In this document: positions 1-7,335 of the stretch, piece after piece | Position numbering within the stretch: position 1 is the stretch's first letter | Layout of the letters: each line of letters begins with the position of its first letter | NCBI GenBank assembly: GCA_945905815.1 | Contig: CAMDQH010000030.1 | Location: forward strand, 1 to 32,414 | DNA length: 32,414 nt | Reading direction: 5' to 3' | From: Bacteriovorax stolpii | GTDB lineage: Bacteria; Bdellovibrionota; Bacteriovoracia; Bacteriovoracales; Bacteriovoracaceae | Position numbers and translations under genes: made by a program | The notes under the pieces: model-generated | What the model was told of the DNA's origin: nothing | What the model saw: only the letters and a program-made list of their open reading frames with translations | Database searches by the model: none

Positions 1-11
1 ATTTTTTTCAT
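1..11 (-). CDS. Possible 5' end of a gene running off the left edge
   Basis: An ATG on the minus strand at 11-9 is followed by a run of Lys codons up to the window edge, as at the start of many signal peptides. An AGGT lies about 9 nt upstream. Only three codons are visible, so this is a weak call and the product cannot be named. Confidence 0.2.
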
Positions 12-134
12 GAATTTTTTACCTGTTTAAGATTGGTAACATCATCTTTCTAAAATCTTTAGGCTTTGTTAAGTAGAAATGATGTTAGAACTTAGATAAT
101 CTCTGGATGGTAGGCAACACAAGAAGGCAAGAAC

Positions 135-500
135 TTGAAAACTCTCATATTAGCGACCATTCTTATTTCTTTATCTGTACAAGCAGCGTCACCCCTGAAG
201 ATTGAAGGATCATGCTTTGGCAATTTACCAAGCGGTGGGACCTTTAATTTCACCTATTACTCTAACTTTGATGGTTGCCAAAAAGTAAGTCGCGCGACTC
301 TTAAATTCACTTCCGGCATGAAAGGTGTTTTCAAGGGCAAGAGAAGTTTCACTGAAACGCAAGATATTTACGACCTCAGCGGTGGGCATAAGCTTATCTT
401 TAAAAACTCCACTGGAAACACTTCAGGCACAATCAATTATGCAGATAAAACACTTCCGGTCCGATGTGAAGTCAGAGATTATGAATACGCTGACTGCTAA
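135..500 (+). CDS. Small secreted cysteine-containing protein of unknown function
   Basis: I do not recognise this 121-residue protein. It begins with a clear Sec signal peptide: a Lys near the N-terminus, a hydrophobic stretch over about residues 4-16, and a VQAAS cleavage region near residue 18. The mature part is about 100 residues, rich in Gly, Ser, Thr and Phe, with four cysteines (SCFG, DGCQ, RCEV and the C-terminal ADC). These could form two disulfides, which would suit an exported beta-rich domain. The start is TTG at 135, supported by AAGAAGG seven bases upstream; no ATG is nearby. It overlaps the convergent CHAD gene by four bases. Envelope or secreted location is inferred. Confidence 0.7.
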   Translation: MKTLILATILISLSVQAASPLKIEGSCFGNLPSGGTFNFTYYSNFDGCQKVSRATLKFTSGMKGVFKGKRSFTETQDIYDLSGGHKLIFKNSTGNTSGTINYADKTLPVRCEVRDYEYADC

Positions 501-1174
501 ATTCTCATTAAATTTCTTCGCGCTAATTTAACAATTGATAGATACTCGGCCTGAGCATCATTTTTAGCAAAACGTTTATCTTTTTTAATTCTAGTTTTTT
601 TTCCAAACAATCTCTGAAGCACTTCTAAATCATGAATATGCCCCAACAGGTCTTGCATCTTCTCCAACTGTGGACGAAACTGACCAATCGCTTCTAGGCC
701 GTAGCGGACTTTTTTAAGATTAATCCGGAGTCGATGAAATTGTTTATTAGTCATTTCAATTGATTCAAAATCTTCTAGCTCTAAATTCAGTTCTTTCATC
801 ATGGTTTTATATTTCATCAGAAGATTTATTTGAGATGTTTTCCTAAGACCCTTTTCACAAAACAATTGCATTTTTTTTTGGGATTTTTTTCTTGCTGATT
901 TTTTTGCCTTTTTTAACTTTGTAATCCCAAGGCCATATTTCTTGGCATTCGCTATAGCAACTTCTAGATCTCGCTCACGACCCAAAACTTTTGTAAGCTG
1001 GTTAAGTTTAACGCTATTAATGACAACGCCTAGCCGACGAATTGTTACTCTTATTTGATGAATGCATTTAGTGGTTGGATTTTCTGAAGCCTTCCTGAGA
1101 AGTTCATCAAAGATCATGATTTGATCATTTCGATACTGAAGTAGTAATTTACTTGTGACGTGAAACTTCTTCAT
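497..1174 (-). CDS. CHAD-domain protein
   Basis: This 225-residue, very basic protein has the signatures of the CHAD (conserved histidine alpha-helical) domain, a helical bundle that binds polyphosphate. His39 with Arg42, Arg46 and Arg47 lie in HQIRVTIRRL. LGRERDLEV (about 64-72), FHRLRINLKKVRY (about 146-158) and LLGHIHDLEVL (about 177-187) match the later conserved helices. The Lys/Arg-rich surface (84-101, 192-204) fits a polyanion ligand. CHAD domains are often fused to CYTH triphosphatase domains, but here CHAD stands alone. The start ATG has no convincing Shine-Dalgarno. It lies 50 bases downstream of the helicase gene on the same strand and could share its transcript. The polyphosphate role is inferred from the family. 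Confidence 0.8.
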   Translation of the reverse strand: MKKFHVTSKLLLQYRNDQIMIFDELLRKASENPTTKCIHQIRVTIRRLGVVINSVKLNQLTKVLGRERDLEVAIANAKKYGLGITKLKKAKKSARKKSQKKMQLFCEKGLRKTSQINLLMKYKTMMKELNLELEDFESIEMTNKQFHRLRINLKKVRYGLEAIGQFRPQLEKMQDLLGHIHDLEVLQRLFGKKTRIKKDKRFAKNDAQAEYLSIVKLARRNLMRI

Positions 1175-1224
1175 ACATCACAAGTATTTATCTCATTGAA
1201 TCTTAGTGTCTAGTCGCTCTGAAT

Positions 1225-2553
1225 TTATGCTTTGAACAATTTTTTAACCCAGCTCATAAATCCGCCTGTTTTTTTCTCAACAACAGGTGCTACGACTTTA
1301 GGCTTGAGTGTCAGCACGAGTTTTGGTGCTGGACCATTTACTCCAAGTGCTTTCGCCGGACGAGGACCAGTTCCAGTTGGCTTAACAGGACCACGATTTG
1401 TTTGAGGTGGTCTTTGTGGAGCATCTCTTCGAGGTCCACGATCTTCGTTATAATTTCTTTCAGCTGGGGAAGTAACCCCACGAAGTTTTTCAATTGCGCG
1501 AATACCTTGTTCATCTTTTATAGGAATTGCAAAAGTTGTCGCGTGTCCACTTTTTCCACGACGACCAGTTCGGCCAATACGGTGAATATAGTCTTCAGCT
1601 TCACGAGGAACATCGTAGTTTACAACATGGGCAACATCATCGACGTCAATTCCACGTCCCATTACATCTGTTGCAATGAGAATGCGGTAGCGACCAGATT
1701 TGAATTCCGCGATGGCTGATTCTCGCTGCTCTTGGTTTAGATCCGAATGAATGTAAATCACGTCATCTTTTTTGCCGTGAAGAGACCTCCAGACCTGATA
1801 AACACGCTCTTTAGATTTAGCGAAAACAATAATGGTCCCAGGCTCATCATGAGCAAGACGCAAAAGAGCGCCCATTTTCTTTTCTTCGTATAACCAAAAT
1901 AGTCGTTGTTCAATTTTAGGAGTAGAAGCTTCGCTTTTAGCAATCGTAACTTCTTTCGGATCTCTCATTACGCTTTTAGCTAACTTTTCAACTCTCGGTG
2001 CAAAAGTTGCAGAGAACATGAGGTTTTGACGTTCTTTGGGAATCTGTTCAGTGATGGTATCAATTTGCTTGGCAAATCCCATCTCAAGCATTCTGTCGGC
2101 TTCATCAAATATCAGACATTGAATAAAATCCAACCAGACATTTCCGCGCTCTAAGTGATCACATAAGCGACCAGGTGTTGCGACAATAATATGCGGCGAA
2201 GATGCCAATGCTTCTTTCTCAATGGGAATTGAAGCTCCACCAATACAAACGACTGTCCGAAGCCCTAGAGGTTTTCCGAAAGCTTCAAAGACTGCTCCCG
2301 TTTGCTGCGCAATTTCACGAGTTGGTGAAAGCGCCAATATGTAGGTGCCGTTTTTACCTTTAAATCGTTCTACGACAGGAATAACAAAACTTGCTGTCTT
2401 GCCGCTTCCCGTTTGAGAAGAAACTAAAACATCAAGTCCTTCAAGAACGAAGGGAATCGTTTGTGCCTGTACAGCAGTTGGTGATGTATATCCTGCATTC
2501 TCAATAAGAGTCAGCATTTCAGAAGAAAGAGAGAGATCGTTCCATTCGGCCAT
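1225..2553 (-). CDS. DEAD-box ATP-dependent RNA helicase (RhlE/CshA-like)
   Basis: A 442-residue ATP-dependent RNA helicase that remodels RNA duplexes or RNPs. All core motifs are visible: Q motif around GYTSPTAVQ (21-29), motif I SQTGSGKT (46-53), Ia SPTREIAQQ, Ib ATPGRL, II DEAD, III SAT, IV IIVFAKS, V ATDVMGRGID and VI HRIGRTGR. The C-terminal tail of about 80 residues is Pro-, Arg- and Lys-rich, as in cold-adapted and ribosome-assembly helicases. I chose the ATG at 2553 because AAAAGGA lies five bases upstream. The longer frame from 2661 would run backward through the XRE gene. It follows the XRE gene by 22 bases and is probably co-transcribed with it. A second DEAD-box gene lies at 10098-11405. 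Confidence 0.93.
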   Translation of the reverse strand: MAEWNDLSLSSEMLTLIENAGYTSPTAVQAQTIPFVLEGLDVLVSSQTGSGKTASFVIPVVERFKGKNGTYILALSPTREIAQQTGAVFEAFGKPLGLRTVVCIGGASIPIEKEALASSPHIIVATPGRLCDHLERGNVWLDFIQCLIFDEADRMLEMGFAKQIDTITEQIPKERQNLMFSATFAPRVEKLAKSVMRDPKEVTIAKSEASTPKIEQRLFWLYEEKKMGALLRLAHDEPGTIIVFAKSKERVYQVWRSLHGKKDDVIYIHSDLNQEQRESAIAEFKSGRYRILIATDVMGRGIDVDDVAHVVNYDVPREAEDYIHRIGRTGRRGKSGHATTFAIPIKDEQGIRAIEKLRGVTSPAERNYNEDRGPRRDAPQRPPQTNRGPVKPTGTGPRPAKALGVNGPAPKLVLTLKPKVVAPVVEKKTGGFMSWVKKLFKA

Positions 2554-2575
2554 TAAAATCCTTTTAGGGACGTTA

Positions 2576-2839
2576 TCATTTCTTAAAGCATTTAAACAGC
2601 TCTGAAATGCGCTTACAGAAATTATCCTTTTCTTTGCCTTCTTCGAATTCAAAGAGCTCATTGACTGGAATTTTTAATGCAAAAGAGAGCTTGAGCGCAG
2701 TTTCAACTGAAGGATTTTTACATCCTGATTCGATGGAAATAATTGTTTGCCGCGAGCACCCGACCATTTCTGCTAATTGCTGCTGAGAAAGATCACCATT
2801 ACGTTGTCTGAGCTGTTTCAGTTTGTTGGTAAGATTCAT
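2576..2839 (-). CDS. XRE-family HTH transcriptional regulator
   Basis: An 87-residue Cro/CI-type regulator. The helix-turn-helix covers about residues 17-36 (LSQQQLAEMVGCSRQTIISI) and continues into the typical ESGCKNPSVETALKLSFAL third and fourth helices. The short C-terminus has two cysteines (FCKR, FKCF). Small stand-alone XRE proteins of this size usually bind inverted repeats near their own promoter. A 39-bp inverted repeat between this gene and the divergent ABC transporter overlaps both promoters, so autoregulation and control of the exporter are likely. The -10 hexamer ends only six bases before the ATG and there is no Shine-Dalgarno, so the mRNA is probably leaderless. The DEAD-box helicase follows on the same strand. 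Confidence 0.85.
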   Translation of the reverse strand: MNLTNKLKQLRQRNGDLSQQQLAEMVGCSRQTIISIESGCKNPSVETALKLSFALKIPVNELFEFEEGKEKDNFCKRISELFKCFKK

Positions 2840-2845
2840 GACGGT

Positions 2846-2888
2846 AGTGTAAACTAAACTTTACATACTGTCAAGTTTGGTTTACAGT
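2846..2888. promoter_or_regulatory. Divergent XRE/ABC promoters with a shared inverted-repeat operator
   Basis: Minus-strand promoter for the XRE gene: TTGACA at 2874-2869, a 17-bp spacer, TACACT at 2851-2846, then six bases to the ATG. Plus-strand promoter for the ABC transporter: TTTACA at 2860-2865, a 17-bp spacer, TACAGT at 2883-2888, then seven bases to the ATG at 2896. Both promoters lie within or against an inverted repeat with 14-base arms, TGTAAACTAAACTT (2848-2861) and AAGTTTGGTTTACA (2873-2886). The arms match at 13 of 14 positions across an 11-base spacer. A dimeric regulator bound here would block both promoters. The XRE protein as the ligand is inferred from position. Confidence 0.7.
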
Positions 2889-2895
2889 GCCTTTT

Positions 2896-4632
2896 ATGGA
2901 AACCTTTAAAAAATTACTCCGCCTTAGTAGATCAGAATGGCCTCAACTAGGATGGGGCTTACTCTTTTTGTCGATAAGCTCTGTTGCCTTGCTGGCCTAT
3001 CCTCACTCAATTAAGAGAATAATAGATGAAGCAATCGCCCAAAAGGATCAGTCTCAGCTTAACTTAGCGGCTCTTTTGGCCCTTGGGATTTTTGCCATTC
3101 AATCTATAACCTCTGCGCTCCGTTATTATTTTTTTACTTTAGCGGGTGAAAAAACTGTTAAGCGCATGAGGGCACGTTTGTTTTCACAAATAATGGGTCA
3201 AAACATTACCTTTTTCGATAAACAAAAAACCGGCGAACTCTTAGGTCGATTATCCAGCGACACAGCTGTTTTGCAAAATGCCTTAAGTGTGAATATTTCA
3301 ATGCTCGTTCGTAGTCTCGTTCAGGCCTTGGGTGGTCTGGTGATGCTTTTTATGACGTCAGCAAAATTAACTGTTTTTATTTTGGTTATCATCCCTCCTC
3401 TCGGATTACTGGCCGCACGTTTTGGAAGAAAAGTGAAAGCTATTTCTAAACGAGCTCAGGATGCACTCGCAGCATCATCTGGCGTGGCGGAAGAAGGAAT
3501 TTCTGGTGTGAGGACTGTTAAATCTTTTGCCCAGGAAAAATTTGAAAATAATCGCTACGATGAAAGATTAGAAATATCATTTGGACTATCCAAAGAAAAA
3601 ATTGGTGTTATTGCAAGTTTCACAAATCTTGTCTCGCTGGTTGGACTATCGGCTGTCGTTTTCATTGTCTGGTATGGTGGTACTTTAGTGATTCAAGGTG
3701 AAATGACCGTAGGCACTCTCACTTCCTTTCTACTTTACGTCATTACGGTTGCTTTTTCGGTTGGGATGCTCGGAAGTCTTTGGACAGATTTCATGTCGGC
3801 ATATGGGGCGAGTGGAAGAATTTTTGAGCTTCTTGAAAAAGAAACTGAAAATATTGAAGTTGGTATACCTCAAATTAAAACTGGCCGAATTGAATTTAAT
3901 GACGTGCATTTTGCTTACCCATCGAGACCTGAATTCCCGGTGCTCAAAGGCGTAAGCTTTTCTATGGATTCGCATGAGACAGTGGCAGTTGTTGGGTCAT
4001 CAGGTGCCGGAAAATCAACTCTCGTGCAACTTCTTATGCGCTTTTATGAAACAGACATTGGGTCTATTCTCTTTGATGGCATCGATAGCAAATCTTATTC
4101 TTTAAAAGGGCTAAGAGAATCTATCGGAATTGTTGCCCAGGAACCAATTCTAGTCTCTGAATCATTATTTGAAAATATTCGCTATGGAAAGCCAGATGCG
4201 ACACTAGTTGAGGTCCAAAATGCCGCTCGTCTGGCCTTTGCTCATGACTTCATTACAAGTTTTCCTGATGGGTACGAAACACTTGTAGGCGAACGTGGTG
4301 TTCAACTTTCAGGAGGTCAAAAACAACGCGTGGCCATTGCTCGGGCGTTGCTTAAGAATCCTCGCATACTCGTTTTAGATGAGGCAACGAGTGCTCTGGA
4401 TGCAGAGAGTGAGCATCTGGTACAAAAAGCACTCGAAGATCAAATTGGTAAACGTGCAACACTTATTATTGCTCATCGTCTTTCCACTGTTAAACGTGCG
4501 GATAAGATTCTTGTTATGCAAGAAGGCCGTGTGGTGCAAGTTGGAACTCATAGTGAACTATTTAAACAAGAAACCGGCCTTTACCACAAACTGGTAGAAC
4601 GCCAATTCGAAAACTCTAAGGAGAATTTATGA
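2896..4632 (+). CDS. ABC exporter, fused membrane and ATPase domains (MsbA/BmrA type)
   Basis: A half-transporter of about 578 residues that would work as a homodimer in the inner membrane. The N-terminal 320 residues hold about six hydrophobic segments and the ABC_membrane fold. The ATPase domain follows, with Walker A VGSSGAGKST, Q-loop VAQEP, signature LSGGQ, Walker B ILVLDEATSALD and H-loop IAHRLS. The family exports lipids, drugs or peptides, and the substrate here is unknown. ATG 2896 is preferred over an in-frame GTG at 2887 because the predicted transcription start falls on or next to this ATG and neither start has a Shine-Dalgarno. The stop overlaps the next gene's start (ATGA), so the glutaredoxin-like protein is translationally coupled. 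The shared operator points to control by the divergent XRE protein. Confidence 0.92.
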   Translation: METFKKLLRLSRSEWPQLGWGLLFLSISSVALLAYPHSIKRIIDEAIAQKDQSQLNLAALLALGIFAIQSITSALRYYFFTLAGEKTVKRMRARLFSQIMGQNITFFDKQKTGELLGRLSSDTAVLQNALSVNISMLVRSLVQALGGLVMLFMTSAKLTVFILVIIPPLGLLAARFGRKVKAISKRAQDALAASSGVAEEGISGVRTVKSFAQEKFENNRYDERLEISFGLSKEKIGVIASFTNLVSLVGLSAVVFIVWYGGTLVIQGEMTVGTLTSFLLYVITVAFSVGMLGSLWTDFMSAYGASGRIFELLEKETENIEVGIPQIKTGRIEFNDVHFAYPSRPEFPVLKGVSFSMDSHETVAVVGSSGAGKSTLVQLLMRFYETDIGSILFDGIDSKSYSLKGLRESIGIVAQEPILVSESLFENIRYGKPDATLVEVQNAARLAFAHDFITSFPDGYETLVGERGVQLSGGQKQRVAIARALLKNPRILVLDEATSALDAESEHLVQKALEDQIGKRATLIIAHRLSTVKRADKILVMQEGRVVQVGTHSELFKQETGLYHKLVERQFENSKENL

Positions 4633-4985
4633 ATCGTCCCGTACTCGCACCTGAGAAGGTATCTCAAAGCGCACTTACATTTATTTCAGGCTATCATCAG
4701 GACGTAGTTACAGAAGTCGCCAATGCTGTCGCAAACAATAAAGTTGTTGTGGTTGGTATGTCGCAAAATCCATTTGTAGGTAAAGCCAGAAAGGCGCTTC
4801 AAAATGCTGCAGTTGAATTTAAATATTTGCAATACGGCAGTTACTTTTCGCATTGGAAGCCGCGCTTAGCAATTAAACTTTGGAGCGGTTGGCCGACCTA
4901 CCCACAAGTTTTTGTTGATGGTAAACTCATTGGTGGCTTTAAGGAACTTGACCAAGAAATTAAGTCTGGCAAAATTAAGAAGTAA
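4629..4985 (+). CDS. Glutaredoxin-fold protein lacking all cysteines
   Basis: The 118-residue sequence follows the monothiol-glutaredoxin pattern. A strand, KVVVVGMSQ, leads into the active-site loop. A helix, GKARKALQ, follows, then the cis-proline strand WPTYPQVFVDGKLIGGFKEL, which holds the conserved TYPQ, glutathione-site and GG elements. The active-site position that normally reads CPYC or CGFS reads NPFV here, and the whole protein contains no cysteine. It therefore cannot carry out thiol chemistry or ligate an Fe-S cluster through its own thiol. A binding, scaffold or regulatory role is inferred. The four-base ATGA overlap with the ABC exporter suggests the two act together. Confidence 0.75.
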   Translation: MNRPVLAPEKVSQSALTFISGYHQDVVTEVANAVANNKVVVVGMSQNPFVGKARKALQNAAVEFKYLQYGSYFSHWKPRLAIKLWSGWPTYPQVFVDGKLIGGFKELDQEIKSGKIKK

Positions 4986-5042
4986 AACAGATTCATTAGT
5001 TATTGCGCTCCCCAAATCGACAAAGTAAATTATCAGGATAAT

Positions 5043-5070
5043 CCTTAGTGAAATATGCTTTTCACTAAGG
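5043..5070 (+). promoter_or_regulatory. Hairpin that sequesters the ribosome binding site of the DsbA-like gene
   Basis: CCTTAGTGAAA (5043-5053) and TTTCACTAAGG (5060-5070) form a perfect 11-bp stem with a six-base loop. The 3' arm contains the first four bases of AAGGAG (5067-5072), the Shine-Dalgarno seven bases before the ATG at 5080. No T-tract follows on either strand, so an intrinsic terminator is unlikely. A competing short stem, AAGGA with TCCTT (5067-5079), also covers the Shine-Dalgarno. Translational or thermal control is inferred. Confidence 0.55.
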
Positions 5071-5079
5071 AGAATCCTT

Positions 5080-5607
5080 ATGAGCGAAGTTACTTTCACT
5101 TTAAAAAATTCCCCCGTTAAAACAGACCATCACAAAGGACCTCTAGATTCTTCAATTGTCATTGTGGAATATGGTGATTTTCAAAGTCCACTCTGTGCGG
5201 CAGCTGTGCCCGTGCTAGATAAAGTTTTTCATAGCTATATTGATGTGTGCTTAATTTTTCGCCATTTTCCATTAATTTCCCAACACCCAAATTCAGGTGT
5301 TGCTGCGGTTGCCGCCGAGGCAGCAGCTCGCCAGGGAAAATTCTGGGAAATGCATCATGCACTTTTTGAACATCAAGAGGATCTCTCAACAGAAAAAATT
5401 TTAAACTTAGCAAAAGACCTTAAACTTAATATGCCTGATTTTCTTAATGACATGGAGGATGATCAGTTATTAGAAAAGGTTCGCAATGACTTTAGCAATG
5501 GAATGCATAATGGTGTGAGACAGACTCCTGCTATCTTTGTGAACGGAGTTCTTTTTGAAGGTGTCCCTTCATTTGAAGAGTTGCGTGAAGAAATTAATCA
5601 GATCTAA
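5080..5607 (+). CDS. DsbA-family thioredoxin-fold protein with a degenerate CxxC (SPLC)
   Basis: A 175-residue protein of the DsbA/Thioredoxin_4 type, close to the domain found fused to some NhaA antiporters. VEYGDFQSPLC (30-39) is the active-site region, followed by the helical insert FRHFPLISQHPNSGVAAVAAEAA and the cis-proline motif RQTPAIFVNG near the C-terminus. The family motif is CPYC, but here the nucleophilic first cysteine is Ser36 and only Cys39 remains. There is no signal peptide, so it should be cytoplasmic. Classic dithiol oxidase activity is therefore unlikely; a monothiol, peroxidase-like or chaperone role remains possible. It ends six bases before the convergent rlmG. The start is supported by AAGGAG, which is buried in a hairpin. 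Confidence 0.82.
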   Translation: MSEVTFTLKNSPVKTDHHKGPLDSSIVIVEYGDFQSPLCAAAVPVLDKVFHSYIDVCLIFRHFPLISQHPNSGVAAVAAEAAARQGKFWEMHHALFEHQEDLSTEKILNLAKDLKLNMPDFLNDMEDDQLLEKVRNDFSNGMHNGVRQTPAIFVNGVLFEGVPSFEELREEINQI

Positions 5608-5613
5608 AGCGAG

Positions 5614-6678
5614 CTATTTTACCGCATCCACAATCATAAATTTGGTATTTGTGGCAATTACTTTGCTATTCGCAAAGATTTTTTTCAGTTTTACCTGATA
5701 GGCCAGATGAGAATTACCAATGACTCTGATTACCCCCCCGTTCTTCAGCGCCTCTTTTGCATCATGAAACATCTGCCAAGCTATAAAATCCCCAATCGTG
5801 TTGCCTTGATGAAAAGGTGGATTGCAGATAACGAGATCCAGCGAATGCTTTTCCTGATCTTCATAACAATTCGTCCAATGAAATTCGGCGTTGTCCGTAA
5901 AAAACTTAGAATAATTTGCCTTGGCACTTAGAATCGCCATTTGAGATTCATCACTAAAAACAATCTTGGCATAGGGATTAAGCTTCTTAATCATAATTCC
6001 CACGATTCCATTTGCGCAGCCAAGGTCAAGAATCGTTTTATAATCGCCTTTGGGCAAATTCTCAAGCAGAAATCTTGTTCCAATGTCCAGTTTCTCTCGG
6101 CTAAAAAGATTGGAATGATTAAGTAGCTCTTCTTCCAAAAGATCAAACTTCACTTTTCGTGGGTAAGGAGAATCAATTTTTTCTTTTTCAAAATGCGAGA
6201 AAATCAGTCGTGCTTTTTTTTGTGCCAAACTAGTGGTGGTTTTTCCAATGTATTTGTTGAGTAGATCAAAGCTTGCAGGGGCCAAATGCTTTATCATGGC
6301 CCCGCAAATGATTTGAGAAGTGGAATTAAGATGTTGAGTCAGGTGACAGAGAATATCTTCAAAGAAAGACATATTCTTAGGTAACTGAATTAAGACATAG
6401 TCATAAATGCCACTAAGATTTTTAAAATTATTAATCGGAATAATTTTATCAACGCTATTTATGATAATCGCTTTATAGCTAACGTAGGAGTCTGTGTAAC
6501 TGGTGATATCAAAGTTTTTCAAACCACAGCTTAGGGCACCGAACTGGTCATTGATAATTAAGATTCTTTTTTCAGACAGCGTAAGTGCACTCATGTGCTG
6601 CAAAAGTAATTCGTCAGCACTGTCCCACGCCTGCAATAAATCATTTTTACGGTAAGGATAACGTTTTAAGTCTTCCAT
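5614..6678 (-). CDS. rlmG: 23S rRNA (guanine-N2)-methyltransferase RlmG
   Basis: A 354-residue SAM-dependent methyltransferase of the RsmC/RlmG type, expected to methylate a guanine in the 23S rRNA peptidyl-transferase region. The N-terminal half is the degenerate duplicated domain typical of this group. The C-terminal half is catalytic: FSREKLDIGTRFLLENLP leads into the SAM motif LDLGCANGIVG, and CNPPFHQG is the NPP[FY] catalytic tetrad for exocyclic amines. The C-terminus (GNSHLAYQVKLKKIFANSKV, then KFMIVDAVK) resembles RlmG more than RsmC. Its start overlaps the end of the exonuclease gene by 13 bases, so the two are probably co-transcribed. Confidence 0.85.
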   Translation of the reverse strand: MEDLKRYPYRKNDLLQAWDSADELLLQHMSALTLSEKRILIINDQFGALSCGLKNFDITSYTDSYVSYKAIIINSVDKIIPINNFKNLSGIYDYVLIQLPKNMSFFEDILCHLTQHLNSTSQIICGAMIKHLAPASFDLLNKYIGKTTTSLAQKKARLIFSHFEKEKIDSPYPRKVKFDLLEEELLNHSNLFSREKLDIGTRFLLENLPKGDYKTILDLGCANGIVGIMIKKLNPYAKIVFSDESQMAILSAKANYSKFFTDNAEFHWTNCYEDQEKHSLDLVICNPPFHQGNTIGDFIAWQMFHDAKEALKNGGVIRVIGNSHLAYQVKLKKIFANSKVIATNTKFMIVDAVK

Positions 6679-7268
6679 TGTTTATTCACATCTTTTTTCG
6701 GCGTACTCGCGAGGAGCCTCATGACATCGTAAGTAACTTCTTTCATTCCAAGCAACTGACTGATATCTGCTTTCATGCATAGCCAAAGTCTGGCAGTCAT
6801 TTCTGCATCGGCCAACGCTCGGTGAAAAACCCCATTAGTTTCGATATTTTTGTATTTAACCAGCGTCCCTAGCTTATGGTTGGGTGCCTTCTGATAAACT
6901 CTCCTGGCGACTAAAAGCGAGCAGGCCATGGGTTGTGGGGCCTTGAGCCCAACCAAGTCCAATTCCGCATCGAGAAATTTTTTATCAAATGAGGCATTGT
7001 GGGCCACCAAAGGTGTATTCCCAATAAAATGATGGAGCTCTTTCATCACTTTTGCATTATTTGGGGCCTTCGAAATCATTTGATTGGTGATGCCAGTTAA
7101 ATCTTGAATAAATGATGGAATGGAAACGCCAGGGTTCATTAAACTTTGATAGCGATCAGTCATGCGACCATTCTCAACTAACACTGCCGCCACTTCAGTT
7201 GTTCTTGCTCCCACATTTGGTGACAGACCTGTTGTCTCAAAATCCAGAACAATAAAAGAATTAAGCAT
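6666..7268 (-). CDS. DnaQ-like 3'-5' exonuclease (DEDDh family)
   Basis: A 200-residue exonuclease of the polymerase III epsilon/RNase T type. ExoI is FIVLDFETTGLSP (Asp9, Glu11 as metal ligands), ExoII is VAHNASFDKKFL, and ExoIII is HRALADAEMTARL, where His and Asp complete DEDDh. It lacks the polymerase-binding C-terminus expected of a full epsilon subunit, so a repair or RNA-trimming nuclease is as likely. ATG 7268 is preferred. The frame stays open to a TTG at 7283, but that codon sits in the T-tract of the upstream terminator. No Shine-Dalgarno precedes either start. A TACAAA box five bases before the ATG could give a leaderless message. Confidence 0.82.
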   Translation of the reverse strand: MLNSFIVLDFETTGLSPNVGARTTEVAAVLVENGRMTDRYQSLMNPGVSIPSFIQDLTGITNQMISKAPNNAKVMKELHHFIGNTPLVAHNASFDKKFLDAELDLVGLKAPQPMACSLLVARRVYQKAPNHKLGTLVKYKNIETNGVFHRALADAEMTARLWLCMKADISQLLGMKEVTYDVMRLLASTPKKDVNKQWKT

Positions 7269-7281
7269 GAGACTTTGTACC

Positions 7282-7309
7282 AAAAAAAAAGGGCCCGGTT
7301 AAGGGCCCT
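7282..7309 (-). terminator. Rho-independent terminator of the first SWIB gene
   Basis: On the minus strand, AGGGCCC, a short TTAACC loop and GGGCCCT are followed by nine T residues, 26 bases past the SWIB stop. The T-tract ends 14 bases before the exonuclease ATG. Confidence 0.9.
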
Positions 7310-7335
7310 CTTTATCTTAATAATTTCGTGAGAAA

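Noticed and set aside
2554-2661. Longer start for the first DEAD-box helicase
   Set aside because: It would overlap the XRE gene by 86 bases, while the ATG at 2553 has AAAAGGA at the right distance and gives the normal family N-terminus.
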